Assembly (NCBI GenBank): GCA_035532755.1 | Contig: DATKQI010000140.1 | Span: 1 to 5,208 of the forward strand | DNA length: 5,208 nucleotides | Direction: 5' to 3' | DNA from: DATKQI01 sp035532755 | GTDB taxonomy: Bacteria > Pseudomonadota > Alphaproteobacteria > Acetobacterales > Acetobacteraceae | Translations under genes and position numbers: made by a program | Shown: one piece after another, positions 1 through 5,208 of the stretch | Position numbering within the stretch: position 1 is the stretch's first letter | Layout of the letters: each line of letters starts with the position of its first letter | Notes under the pieces: generated by a model | The model's database searches: none | Told to the model about the DNA's origin: nothing | Seen by the model: only the letters and a program-made list of their open reading frames with translations

Positions 1-393
1 GGCTGGCACGTGTTCGTCGTCACCAACCAGTCGGGCGTGGCGCGCGGGATGTACGACGAGGCAGCGGTACGCGATCTGCTCGGCTGGGTGGGCGACGAAG
101 TGCGCGCCGCCGGCGGTACCATCGACGATGCGCGCTACTGCCCATTCCATCCTGAGGCCCCGCTTCCCGCCTATCGCCAGGCCAGCGACTGGCGCAAGCC
201 GGGGCCGGGGATGCTCGCCGACCTGATCCGCGCCTGGGAACTCGATCCGGCGCGCTGCCTGCTGGTGGGCGACCAACCGACCGACGTGGCGGCAGCGGCG
301 GCCGCCGGGGTGCGGGGGCATTTGTTCCCGGGGGGCGACCTGACGGCGTTCGTGGTGCCGCTGCTGGACGCGGAAGGCGGTGGCGCGGGCTGA
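1..393 (+). CDS. HAD-IIIA family phosphatase (GmhB/histidinol-phosphatase-like), 5' end missing
   Basis: The reading frame is open from base 1 and gives 130 residues to a TGA stop; the GTG at base 10 lies inside a conserved strand, so it is not a true start. The fragment shows HAD motif II (TNQSG, fragment residues 8-12, followed by VARG), the RKPGPGM segment (65-71) with the conserved Lys, and motif IV (GDQPTD, 90-95) with two acidic metal ligands. The N-terminal DxD nucleophile motif, about 50 residues, lies outside the window. The family removes phosphate from small sugar or amino-alcohol phosphates in the cytosol, for example heptose 1,7-bisphosphate or histidinol phosphate. The zinc loop is incomplete: it reads CPFHPE (47-52), then ASDWRKP, where E. 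coli GmhB has a Cys-x-Cys pair. Exact substrate is unknown. It converges with the transporter gene and is probably not part of the catabolic cluster. Confidence 0.88.
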   Translation, partial: GWHVFVVTNQSGVARGMYDEAAVRDLLGWVGDEVRAAGGTIDDARYCPFHPEAPLPAYRQASDWRKPGPGMLADLIRAWELDPARCLLVGDQPTDVAAAAAAGVRGHLFPGGDLTAFVVPLLDAEGGGAG

Positions 394-409
394 CGACGCC
401 CGCGCCACC
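379..409. terminator. Perfect 12-bp hairpin spanning the HAD stop codon (candidate terminator or 3' stabiliser)
   Basis: GGTGGCGCGGGC (379-390) and its exact reverse complement GCCCGCGCCACC (398-409) enclose a 7-base loop, TGACGAC, that contains the TGA stop. It sits between two convergent genes and would fold on either strand. No T-run follows on either strand, so it does not match a textbook intrinsic terminator. It could act with Rho, or protect 3' ends from exonucleases. Confidence 0.5.
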
Positions 410-469
410 CAGAACGTCCGCTTGCCCCTCCGCGGTTCGGGGGGCCGGTGGGCATTCCTTCACGAACCC

Positions 470-1810
470 TCAGCGCGGCGACATGCGCTCCAGCCGGCGG
501 TCATGGCCCACCAGCACGAGCACGATCGCCGAAAGGACCGGCCCCACTGCAAGGCACAGCAGCGCCTCGTTCGTGCTGCCGGTCGCATCCTTGATCAGCC
601 CGTACACCGACGGTCCAAACCAGCCCCCCAGATTGCCGAGGGAGTTGATCATGGCCAGGCCGCCCGCCGCGGCGGTGCCGGTCAGCATGGTGCCGGGGAT
701 CGACCAGAAGCACGGCGCGACGGACTGGTTGCCCATCACCGCCACGCAGAGCGCCACCATCATCAGGACCGGGTTGCTGCCGCCAATCAGGGTGCAGGCC
801 GACATGCCGGCGGCCACGACCAGCAGGGCGCCGGCCGCGTGCCAGGTACGCTCGCCGGTGCGGTCCGAGTGATGGCCCCACGCGTTCATCGCCACGAACC
901 CGCACAGGAAGGGCACCGCGGCCACCACCCCGATCCAATCGGTGGCGACGCCGAGCCCTTTGACGATCAACGGCATGAAGAACACCAGCCCGTAGCCGGC
1001 CACCTGATGGCCGAACTCGACCAGAGTCAACAGCCATACTTTCGCATTGCCGAAGGCCGTCGCGAGGGAATACGTCCGGATCGCCTCGCGCTGCCTCCGC
1101 TCCGATGCCAGCCGCTCGTCCAGCCAGGCCTTCTGCTCCGGCCTGAGCCAGGCTGCATCCTTCGGTCGGTCGGTGAGCAGCCGCCACGTCACGACGCACA
1201 TGACGACCGAAGGCAGTCCCTCGACGAGGAACAGCCACTGCCAGCCTGCCAGGCCGAGCGTCCCGTGCAGACGCAGCAGCAGTCCCCCGATCGGCGGCCC
1301 GACGATCTGCGAAACGACGCCGGCCGACATGAACAGCGCCGTCATCCGGCTGCGATAATAGGAGGGGAACCACCAGGTCATGTACAGGAGCACGCCCGGG
1401 AAGAATCCGGCCTCGGCCAGACCGAGGAGGAAGCGCAGGCTGTAGAAGCTCCAGTCGCTCCACACGAAGGCCGTCAGCGCGGAGATGATGCCCCATGTCA
1501 TCAGGATCCTCGAGATCCAGCGTCGCGCGCCGACCTTGTTGAGGATCAGGTTGCTCGGGATCTCGGCCAGGAAGTAGCCGAGGAAGAAGACGCCGGCGCC
1601 GAAGCCGAACTGTGCGTTGGAGAAGCCCAGGTCCGGGCTCATGGTCGTCGCGGCCATGCCGATGTTCGCCCGGTCCAGGCTGGCACAGAAATAGCCGAGC
1701 ATGAGCACCGGAAGCAGCCGCCGGACCACGCGTCGGATGGTTTCCTTCTCGAGCGGGTCGATCCCGCGCGCGGCCGGCGCGCTTGCGGCCAGCGGTTCCC
1801 CTGCATCCAT
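470..1810 (-). CDS. MFS transporter, anion:cation symporter (ACS) family
   Basis: A 446-residue protein, the usual length for the ACS family, predicted to sit in the inner membrane with about 12 hydrophobic segments. Family marks in order: DRANIG after TM1 (46-51); AEIPSNLILNKVGARRW (82-98), the loop 2-3 motif A region; RFLLGLAEAGFFPG (126-139); MTWWFPSYYRSR (144-155); a hydrophilic central loop near 212-245; GHHSDRTGER (312-321), the second-half motif A; and NSLGNLGGWFGP (389-400). Relatives import organic anions such as glucarate, galactonate, tartrate or phthalate by proton symport. The ATG at 1810 is supported by AAGGA (complement of 1818-1822) seven bases upstream. It lies 138 bp downstream of the mandelate racemase-type gene on the same strand, so it probably imports that enzyme's substrate. 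Specificity cannot be read from the sequence. Confidence 0.93.
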   Translation of the reverse strand: MDAGEPLAASAPAARGIDPLEKETIRRVVRRLLPVLMLGYFCASLDRANIGMAATTMSPDLGFSNAQFGFGAGVFFLGYFLAEIPSNLILNKVGARRWISRILMTWGIISALTAFVWSDWSFYSLRFLLGLAEAGFFPGVLLYMTWWFPSYYRSRMTALFMSAGVVSQIVGPPIGGLLLRLHGTLGLAGWQWLFLVEGLPSVVMCVVTWRLLTDRPKDAAWLRPEQKAWLDERLASERRQREAIRTYSLATAFGNAKVWLLTLVEFGHQVAGYGLVFFMPLIVKGLGVATDWIGVVAAVPFLCGFVAMNAWGHHSDRTGERTWHAAGALLVVAAGMSACTLIGGSNPVLMMVALCVAVMGNQSVAPCFWSIPGTMLTGTAAAGGLAMINSLGNLGGWFGPSVYGLIKDATGSTNEALLCLAVGPVLSAIVLVLVGHDRRLERMSPR

Positions 1811-1948
1811 GGTTGTTTCCTTCCCTTATTCGTGAGAAACGATCTGGTGTCCTGCCTCGGAAACGCCTTCCCGTCTCAGAGATCGGCAGACCACTGAAAA
1901 CAAAGAGCTAGTCCCGAAAGTCCGGAAACGAATTTCGGAAACGGGACG
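1811..1948 (-). other. Intergenic gap between the enolase-superfamily gene and the transporter gene
   Basis: This 138-bp stretch has no gene. It holds the UUCG-loop hairpin next to the upstream stop codon and the transporter's ribosome binding site (GGGAAGGA, complement of 1818-1825). I see no convincing sigma-70 promoter in it, so the transporter is probably reached by readthrough from the upstream gene, or by a promoter I cannot recognise. Confidence 0.6.
1897..1947 (-). terminator. Hairpin with UUCG tetraloop and U-rich tail: candidate intrinsic terminator or attenuator
   Basis: Read on the - strand, one base after the TAG stop of the enolase-superfamily gene comes an outer stem GTCCCG (1947-1942) / CGGGAC (1916-1911). 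Inside it is TCCGAAA (1939-1933) pairing with TTT-C-CGGA (1928-1921, one bulged base) around a TTCG loop (1932-1929). The bases after the stem run TAGCTCTTTGTTTT, moderately T-rich but starting a few bases late. The interior loops and broken T-run suggest partial termination, which would lower transporter expression relative to the enzyme. Alternatively it is a 3' stabilising structure. Confidence 0.5.
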
Positions 1949-3055
1949 CTAGACTCGCAGCCGCCCGATGGCGTCCTCGTTCAGGTCGAGCCCCAGGCCG
2001 GGAGCGTTTGGCAGGTGGAACAGGCCGTCGACCGGCTTCGGCGGATTGACGAACAGCGCATGACGGCGCGCGGAAGGATCGTCGAGCTCGCACGGCTTGG
2101 TGGCCTGGAACTGCGCGGCGCAGACATGCAGGTTGGCCATATGGCCGACGGTTGGCTGGGTCTGGTGCGGCACCAGTTCCACGCCATGCGCCTGGCAAAG
2201 GGCCGCGCAGCGCATCAGGCCGGTGATCCCGCCCATCTTGACGATGTCCGGCTGGACCATGCGCACGCCGGCGTTGATCAGGTCGGCGACCGCCGCGGTC
2301 GTGTAGCTCTGCTCGCCGGCGGAGACGGTGATGTCGAGCGCGCGGGCCACCTCGCCCGTCTGCCTGACATGATAGTGCTGCACCGGCTCCTCGAACCACC
2401 AGTAGCCGAGCTCCTCGAGCGCACGGCCGACGCGGATGGCGCCGCCGACCGAATATCCGTTGTTGGCATCGAAGGCGAGCGGGAAATCGTCGCCGACCAG
2501 GCGGCGTACGGCGCGCGCCTTGGCGATGTCGCCCTTGATGTCGAGGTCCGGCATGGTACGGTCGTTGTCGAATCGGATCTTGATCGCCGCCGGCCCGTCC
2601 TGCAGGCGCTGCTCGACCACGCGGCAGACTTCGTCGATGGTGCGCTCCCCACTGTTGTTGTGACCGATGGAGGCGTAGAACGGCAGGGCGGTACGCCAGG
2701 CGCCGCCGAGCAGCTTGTAGATGGGCTGGCCCAGCAGCTTGCCCTTCAGGTCCCAGAGCGCGATGTCGATCGCGGCGAGGGCGCCCGTCAGCGCTCCTTC
2801 CGGACCGAGCTTGACCAGGCGATGCAGCAACTTGTCCTGCAGCACCGCATGATCGAGCGGATCGGCGCCGATCAGCAGCGGGGCGATGTCGTGCTCGATC
2901 ATGCCGAGCGAGGCGCGGCCGCCCTGCATGGGCGAGGCCTCGCCGATTCCGATCCGACCGTCATCCGCGTGAACACGAACGAACGCGCTGCGCTGTGCGG
3001 GTTTGTCGCCCGGTGCCCACTGCACCTGAAAGGTCTCGATACGCGCGATTTTCAT
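1949..3055 (-). CDS. Enolase-superfamily enzyme, mandelate racemase subgroup (probable acid-sugar dehydratase)
   Basis: A cytosolic 368-residue protein with an N-terminal capping domain (about 1-115) and a TIM barrel. By alignment with remembered Pseudomonas mandelate racemase, metal ligands are Asp196 (FDANNGY), Glu222 (FEEP) and Glu248 (SAGEQ). The base dyad is Asp270 (QPDIVKMGG) and His297 (VPHQTQ), and Glu323 (CELDD) matches racemase Glu317. The barrel strand 2 motif reads Lys159-Ile-Arg161 where racemase has Lys-Thr-Lys. Enzymes of this subgroup abstract the proton next to a carboxylate; most dehydrate sugar acids to 2-keto-3-deoxy acids, fewer racemise or cycloisomerise. The ATG at 3055 has AAGGAG nine bases upstream (complement of 3065-3070). 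The frame stays open upstream to 3430, but that stretch is low-complexity and repeat-bearing. The substrate is unknown; the neighbouring aldolase and transporter favour dehydratase over racemase. Confidence 0.92.
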   Translation of the reverse strand: MKIARIETFQVQWAPGDKPAQRSAFVRVHADDGRIGIGEASPMQGGRASLGMIEHDIAPLLIGADPLDHAVLQDKLLHRLVKLGPEGALTGALAAIDIALWDLKGKLLGQPIYKLLGGAWRTALPFYASIGHNNSGERTIDEVCRVVEQRLQDGPAAIKIRFDNDRTMPDLDIKGDIAKARAVRRLVGDDFPLAFDANNGYSVGGAIRVGRALEELGYWWFEEPVQHYHVRQTGEVARALDITVSAGEQSYTTAAVADLINAGVRMVQPDIVKMGGITGLMRCAALCQAHGVELVPHQTQPTVGHMANLHVCAAQFQATKPCELDDPSARRHALFVNPPKPVDGLFHLPNAPGLGLDLNEDAIGRLRV

Positions 3056-3064
3056 GGCCTGGGT

Positions 3065-3070
3065 CTCCTT
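3065..3070 (-). promoter_or_regulatory. Ribosome binding site deciding the start of the enolase-superfamily gene
   Basis: The - strand reads AAGGAG here, nine bases before the ATG at 3055. An in-frame ATG at 3073 overlaps this site and would add six residues (MKETQA), but the Shine-Dalgarno position and the typical family N-terminus (MKIARIETF) favour 3055. Confidence 0.8.
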
Positions 3071-3210
3071 CATTTGGGCGCGCCCTCCGGCGGACGGAGT
3101 GCGCAACAGGATACGCGGTGCGGTGGCCGGCGCGACGTCCTGGAATTCGGCGGCGGCGGTGCTATGGAAAGTGGAACGGTCCGCGTGGCCGGGCGCCGTG
3201 GCCACATGGC

Positions 3211-3255
3211 GATCGCGCCAGGGGGGGGATCGCGCCAGGGGGATCGCGCCAGGGG
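3211..3255. repeat. Three tandem copies of a 14-base G-rich unit, one expanded to an 8-G run
   Basis: The core GATCGCGCCA occurs at 3211, 3228 and 3242, each followed by a G-run. The second and third units are GATCGCGCCAGGGG; the first carries three extra G, which with the next unit's first G makes an unbroken run of eight G (3221-3228). The 17- and 14-base steps are not multiples of three, which argues against coding. Such arrays change length by slippage. Confidence 0.85.
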
Positions 3256-3315
3256 CGGCACTCGGGGACCCGGTCCGTCGCGCGTCGTAGCGGGTGAAGG
3301 CCTGCCCGTGAGTGG

Positions 3316-3329
3316 GCGGCACGTGCCGC
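3316..3329. promoter_or_regulatory. Perfect 14-bp palindrome GCGGCACGTGCCGC, candidate operator
   Basis: GCGGCAC joined directly to its reverse complement GTGCCGC, with no spacer. It lies in the divergent region between enzyme and regulator, where a dimeric GntR/FCD protein could bind. A palindrome of this length is uncommon by chance but possible in GC-rich DNA, and no regulator consensus is matched for certain. Confidence 0.35.
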
Positions 3330-3395
3330 GAGGGTGCTCGCCTTGAAGGCCATGGACAGGCTTCCTCCTCTTGCGCGCGCATTTTGAGTGGCCGC

Positions 3396-3424
3396 GCATG
3401 GCGCCTCTCGGGGAGGCGCCATGC
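3396..3424. repeat. Perfect 12-bp inverted repeat with 5-base loop
   Basis: GCATGGCGCCTC (3396-3407) and GAGGCGCCATGC (3413-3424) are exact reverse complements around TCGGG. No T-run follows on either strand, so it is not an ordinary intrinsic terminator. It lies just upstream of the promoter-like island for the regulator gene. In a - strand transcript starting in that island it would form a stable hairpin near the 5' end. Possible roles are an operator or an mRNA leader structure. Confidence 0.55.
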
Positions 3425-3442
3425 TGGCACGACCCAAGCTAA

Positions 3443-3470
3443 TTGGACGTTAGATTGTAGATAATAGATT
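3443..3470 (+). promoter_or_regulatory. Candidate sigma-70 promoter for the GntR regulator gene
   Basis: TTGGAC (3443-3448, four of six matches to TTGACA) lies 16 bases before TAGATT (3465-3470, four of six matches to TATAAT), in a marked AT-rich island of otherwise GC-rich DNA. Transcription would start near 3477, leaving a leader of about 90 bases before the ATG at 3566. The hexamers are imperfect, so the exact site is uncertain. Confidence 0.35.
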
Positions 3471-3471
3471 A
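3451..3471. repeat. Three tandem TAGATxx heptamers
   Basis: TAGATTG, TAGATAA and TAGATTA follow each other without gaps; every copy begins TAGAT. The 21 bases contain no C and only four G, in strong contrast with the surroundings. They overlap both promoter candidates. They may be regulator or polymerase contact sequence, or simply an AT-rich promoter core. Confidence 0.6.
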
Positions 3472-3473
3472 TA
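3468..3473 (-). promoter_or_regulatory. Perfect TATAAT -10 candidate for the enzyme/transporter genes
   Basis: The - strand reads TATAAT exactly (complement of 3468-3473), facing the enolase-superfamily gene and overlapping the + strand promoter candidate. No TTGACA-like hexamer lies 15-18 bases upstream, so it would need an activator or is a chance match in AT-rich DNA. Overlapping back-to-back promoters would let one bound regulator control both directions. Confidence 0.25.
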
Positions 3474-3551
3474 TTCCGTGACGCAAGACCCCCGATCCGG
3501 GGCCGGCGGACGCATACATGACCCCGGAGATGCTGTATTGACTGCCACAGC

Positions 3552-3558
3552 GAGGGGG
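3552..3558 (+). promoter_or_regulatory. Ribosome binding site of the GntR regulator
   Basis: GAGGGGG lies seven bases before the ATG at 3566. It decides the start: the later in-frame GTG at 3668, just before the winged-helix domain, has no site at good spacing. Confidence 0.6.
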
Positions 3559-3565
3559 ATATCCC

Positions 3566-4402
3566 ATGGCCGAAGGCCTTGCCGAGACGTCACGCACCCG
3601 GCCTGCCGGGGGCGGGGAGCATGCACGTGGGAGGCAGCAACGGGACGGAGAGGCGCGCGCGCATCAGGTGCTCGGCGTGCCCAATTACCAGCGTGTGCGT
3701 GACGCCATCCGTTCCGACATCGCGCACGGCACTCTGCCGCCGGACGCCCGGCTGAAAATCGGCGATCTCACGGTCCGCTACGGGCTGAGCCCGGCGCCGA
3801 TTCGCGAGGCCTTGAGCCAGCTCGCCGCGGAAGGCTGGGTCGTCATCCATCCGAACCGCGGCGCGCGCGTGCGCGACATCAACGAGGCCTTTCTCCGCGA
3901 ACTGAACGAGATCCGGATCGCACTCGAATCGTACACTGTCGGTCTCTGCGCCGCTGCCGCGACACCGGCGCAAGTTGACGAGCTGGACCGGATCGAGGAC
4001 GAGTACGAAAATTGCCTCGCCGACGTTGGCCGGAAGAAAGGGAAGGACGTCCCGGCTCTGGTCCGGATCAATGCCCGCCTGCACGAGGCCATTCACGCCA
4101 TCCGCCCGAATCACGAGGCTATGACGCTCTTCGAGCGGCACAGCAAATTCTTCAACGCCATGCGGACGGTGTGGGGCTACGGCGATTACCGGCCGCACCA
4201 GATCGCACAGGAGCACCGGGCCCTGCTTGCCGCATTTCGCCGCCACGACGGCGCCGAGGCCGAGCGGATCTCCCGTCTGCATATCGGCAATGCCATGGAA
4301 GACCTGCTTCTCATGTGGCGCGAGCGATCGCGGCAAAAACGGGTCGCTCACGCAGCGGTCGGAGCTTCCAAAACGCGGGCGCTCGTCGGAAGCGCGACCT
4401 GA
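3566..4402 (+). CDS. GntR-family transcriptional regulator, FadR/FCD subfamily
   Basis: A 278-residue cytosolic DNA-binding protein. Residues 39-103 form a GntR winged helix-turn-helix (YQRVRDAIRSDI, then the recognition helix SPAPIREALSQL at 75-86 and the wing near NRGARV). Residues 108-250 form an all-helical FCD ligand domain. Its likely metal/ligand histidines are His173 (NARLHEAIH), His217 (AQEHRAL) and His239 (RLHIGNA). Regulators of this type usually repress sugar-acid or organic-acid catabolic genes and release DNA when the substrate or an intermediate binds. Divergent transcription from the enzyme-transporter pair, and the aldolase gene downstream on its own strand, point to local control. 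The first 35 residues are a poorly conserved-looking Arg/Gly-rich extension; a start at the GTG of 3668 would remove them, but the Shine-Dalgarno supports 3566. The effector is unknown. Confidence 0.92.
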   Translation: MAEGLAETSRTRPAGGGEHARGRQQRDGEARAHQVLGVPNYQRVRDAIRSDIAHGTLPPDARLKIGDLTVRYGLSPAPIREALSQLAAEGWVVIHPNRGARVRDINEAFLRELNEIRIALESYTVGLCAAAATPAQVDELDRIEDEYENCLADVGRKKGKDVPALVRINARLHEAIHAIRPNHEAMTLFERHSKFFNAMRTVWGYGDYRPHQIAQEHRALLAAFRRHDGAEAERISRLHIGNAMEDLLLMWRERSRQKRVAHAAVGASKTRALVGSAT

Positions 4403-4563
4403 ACCGGACCGCGCGCTGCCCGCCGCATGCGGGTAAGGGCGCACCGGTCTGCCGGCCCGGCTCCTGCCGCGCCGCCGCGGATCTCGCTGGCCCGTCCTTG
4501 CCCTCGCCCGGGACCCGTGGCACGGCTGGGTGGAAATTCACGCCGTCCCGGAAGGATCCTGCG
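4403..4563 (+). other. Intergenic gap between the regulator and aldolase genes
   Basis: This 161-bp stretch has no gene. A short hairpin, CCCGC (4419-4423) / GCGGG (4429-4433), follows the regulator stop but lacks a T-run, so termination there is doubtful. I find no clear promoter. AAGGA (4552-4556), seven bases before the ATG at 4564, serves the aldolase. Co-transcription with the regulator is possible but not shown. Confidence 0.6.
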
Positions 4564-5208
4564 ATGACCCTGCTCCGCAACCCCGCCCGCGAAGCCCTCG
4601 ACGCCGGCCGCCTCTCGCTCGGCTTCACCGTCCGCATGGTCCGCAGCGTGGAGATCGCGCCCGCCATGGCCGCTTGCGGCTACGACTGGCTGTTCCTCGA
4701 CTGCGAGCACGGCACGATGTCGCTCGATGCCGCCGCGCAGATTTCGGTGGCCGCCCTGTCGGCCGGCATCGCGCCGATCGTGCGGGTGCCGAGCGGGGAA
4801 TACGCCATGGCGACACGGATGCTGGACAGCGGCGCGCTCGGCATCGTCGTGCCGCACGTCGATACCGCGGACGAAGCGCGCGAGGTGGTGGACAAGCTGA
4901 AATACCCGCCGATCGGGCATCGCTCCATGGGTGGCATCGGCCCGCACTACGGGCTGCGCGCGCTCGCGGTGGGCGACGCCGCGGTGGCGCTGAACGCCGC
5001 CAACCTGACCGTCGTGATGCTGGAAACCCCGCGCGCGATCGAGAACGCCGAGGCGATCGCCGCCGTGCCCGGCGTCGACGTGCTGCTGATCGGCTCGAAC
5101 GATCTGTGCGCCGAGATGGGCATCCCCGGCCAGTTCACCCACGCCCGCCTGGAAGACGCCTATCGCCGCACGGTGGCCGCCTGCCGCAAGCACGGCAAGC
5201 ACCCCGGC
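4564..5208 (+). CDS. HpcH/HpaI-family class II pyruvate aldolase, 3' end missing
   Basis: The frame is open from ATG 4564 to the window end, giving 215 residues; the family is usually about 250-270, so some 40 residues are missing. Motifs match metal-dependent class II aldolases: LDCEHG (45-50) with the probable catalytic His49, Arg74 in VRVP (substrate carboxylate contact), the glycine-rich GHRSMGG segment (118-124), and metal ligands Glu154 (MLETP) and Asp180 (IGSNDL). Relatives cleave 2-keto-3-deoxy acids, 4-hydroxy-2-oxo acids or 2-keto-3-deoxyglucarate into pyruvate and an aldehyde, in the cytosol. Beside a mandelate racemase-subgroup enzyme it would logically take that enzyme's product, as GarL does after galactarate/glucarate dehydratases. 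AAGGA seven bases upstream supports the start. The precise substrate is not determinable. Confidence 0.93.
   Translation, partial: MTLLRNPAREALDAGRLSLGFTVRMVRSVEIAPAMAACGYDWLFLDCEHGTMSLDAAAQISVAALSAGIAPIVRVPSGEYAMATRMLDSGALGIVVPHVDTADEAREVVDKLKYPPIGHRSMGGIGPHYGLRALAVGDAAVALNAANLTVVMLETPRAIENAEAIAAVPGVDVLLIGSNDLCAEMGIPGQFTHARLEDAYRRTVAACRKHGKHPG

Larger units (their letters stand above)
3056..3565. other. 510-bp divergent control region between the enzyme and regulator genes
   Basis: No gene is credible here. Open frames crossing it encode only Arg/Pro/Ala-rich low-complexity protein. In order it holds: the enzyme's ribosome binding site, a 14-mer tandem repeat (3211-3255), a short GGACC-C-GGTCC palindrome (3266-3276), a 14-bp palindrome (3316-3329), a 12-bp inverted repeat (3396-3424), an AT-rich island with promoter-like hexamers (3441-3475), and the regulator's ribosome binding site. 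The layout is typical of a divergently transcribed regulator and target, and the palindromes are candidate operators. If the enzyme is transcribed from the AT-rich island, its leader would be about 400 bases long. Confidence 0.7.

Noticed and set aside
380..1897. 505-codon open frame on the + strand, antisense to the transporter
   Set aside because: It lies opposite a clear MFS gene, and its product is Arg/His/Pro/Gln-rich with no recognisable domain. Long antisense frames are common in GC-rich DNA.
2015..3346. 443-codon open frame on the + strand, antisense to the enolase-superfamily gene
   Set aside because: It mirrors a gene with all catalytic residues intact, its composition is a typical shadow pattern, and it runs into the repeat-bearing non-coding region.
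3056..3430. In-frame 125-residue N-terminal extension of the enolase-superfamily protein
   Set aside because: The stretch is low-complexity, contains 17- and 14-base repeat steps that break any protein periodicity, and the good ribosome binding site and normal family N-terminus are at 3055.
3490..3502. CCCC / GGGG mini-hairpin at the start of the regulator leader
   Set aside because: Four base pairs of C and G around a short loop are expected by chance in this composition.
4419..4433. Small hairpin after the regulator stop as a terminator
   Set aside because: The stem has only five base pairs and no T-run follows, so I did not list it as a separate terminator.
3590..4444. 284-codon open frame on the - strand opposite the GntR regulator
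   Set aside because: The + strand frame has clear winged-helix and FCD motifs and a ribosome binding site; the opposite frame has no recognisable feature.
4348..5202. 284-codon open frame on the - strand opposite the aldolase
   Set aside because: The + strand frame carries the complete set of HpcH/HpaI motifs; the antisense product is His/Arg/Gly-rich shadow.

Overview
This window is GC-rich bacterial DNA, most likely from a Pseudomonadota. The protein types fit an alphaproteobacterium such as Acetobacteraceae/Rhodospirillales, or a betaproteobacterium; the sequence alone does not settle it. It holds five protein-coding genes, two of them cut by the window edges. I see no rRNA, tRNA, CRISPR array, insertion sequence or phage gene.

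Layout: (1) bases 1-393, + strand: the 3' part of a HAD-IIIA phosphatase of the GmhB/histidinol-phosphatase type. It ends in a perfect 12-bp hairpin spanning its stop codon. (2) 470-1810, - strand: an MFS transporter of the anion:cation symporter (ACS) family. (3) 1949-3055, - strand: an enolase-superfamily enzyme of the mandelate racemase subgroup. It lies upstream of the transporter in the same direction, with a UUCG-loop hairpin immediately after its stop. (4) 3056-3565: a 510-bp divergent non-coding region with a three-copy 14-mer repeat, a 14-bp palindrome, a 12-bp inverted repeat and an AT-rich promoter-like island of three heptamers. (5) 3566-4402, + strand: a GntR-family regulator with an FCD domain. 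(6) 4564 to the window end, + strand: a HpcH/HpaI-family class II aldolase lacking its C-terminus.

An ACS transporter, an acid-sugar dehydratase-type enzyme, a GntR/FCD regulator and a pyruvate aldolase together make a typical layout for catabolism of a sugar acid or hydroxy acid. The inferred order is uptake, dehydration to a 2-keto-3-deoxy acid, then retro-aldol cleavage to pyruvate plus an aldehyde, under control of the divergent regulator. The substrate cannot be read from the sequence. The HAD gene is probably unrelated.

I found no clearly new system. The points most worth a second look are the dense repeat and palindrome structure of the divergent region, the Lys-x-Arg replacement of the usual Lys-x-Lys in the enolase-superfamily enzyme, and the degenerate zinc site of the HAD phosphatase.
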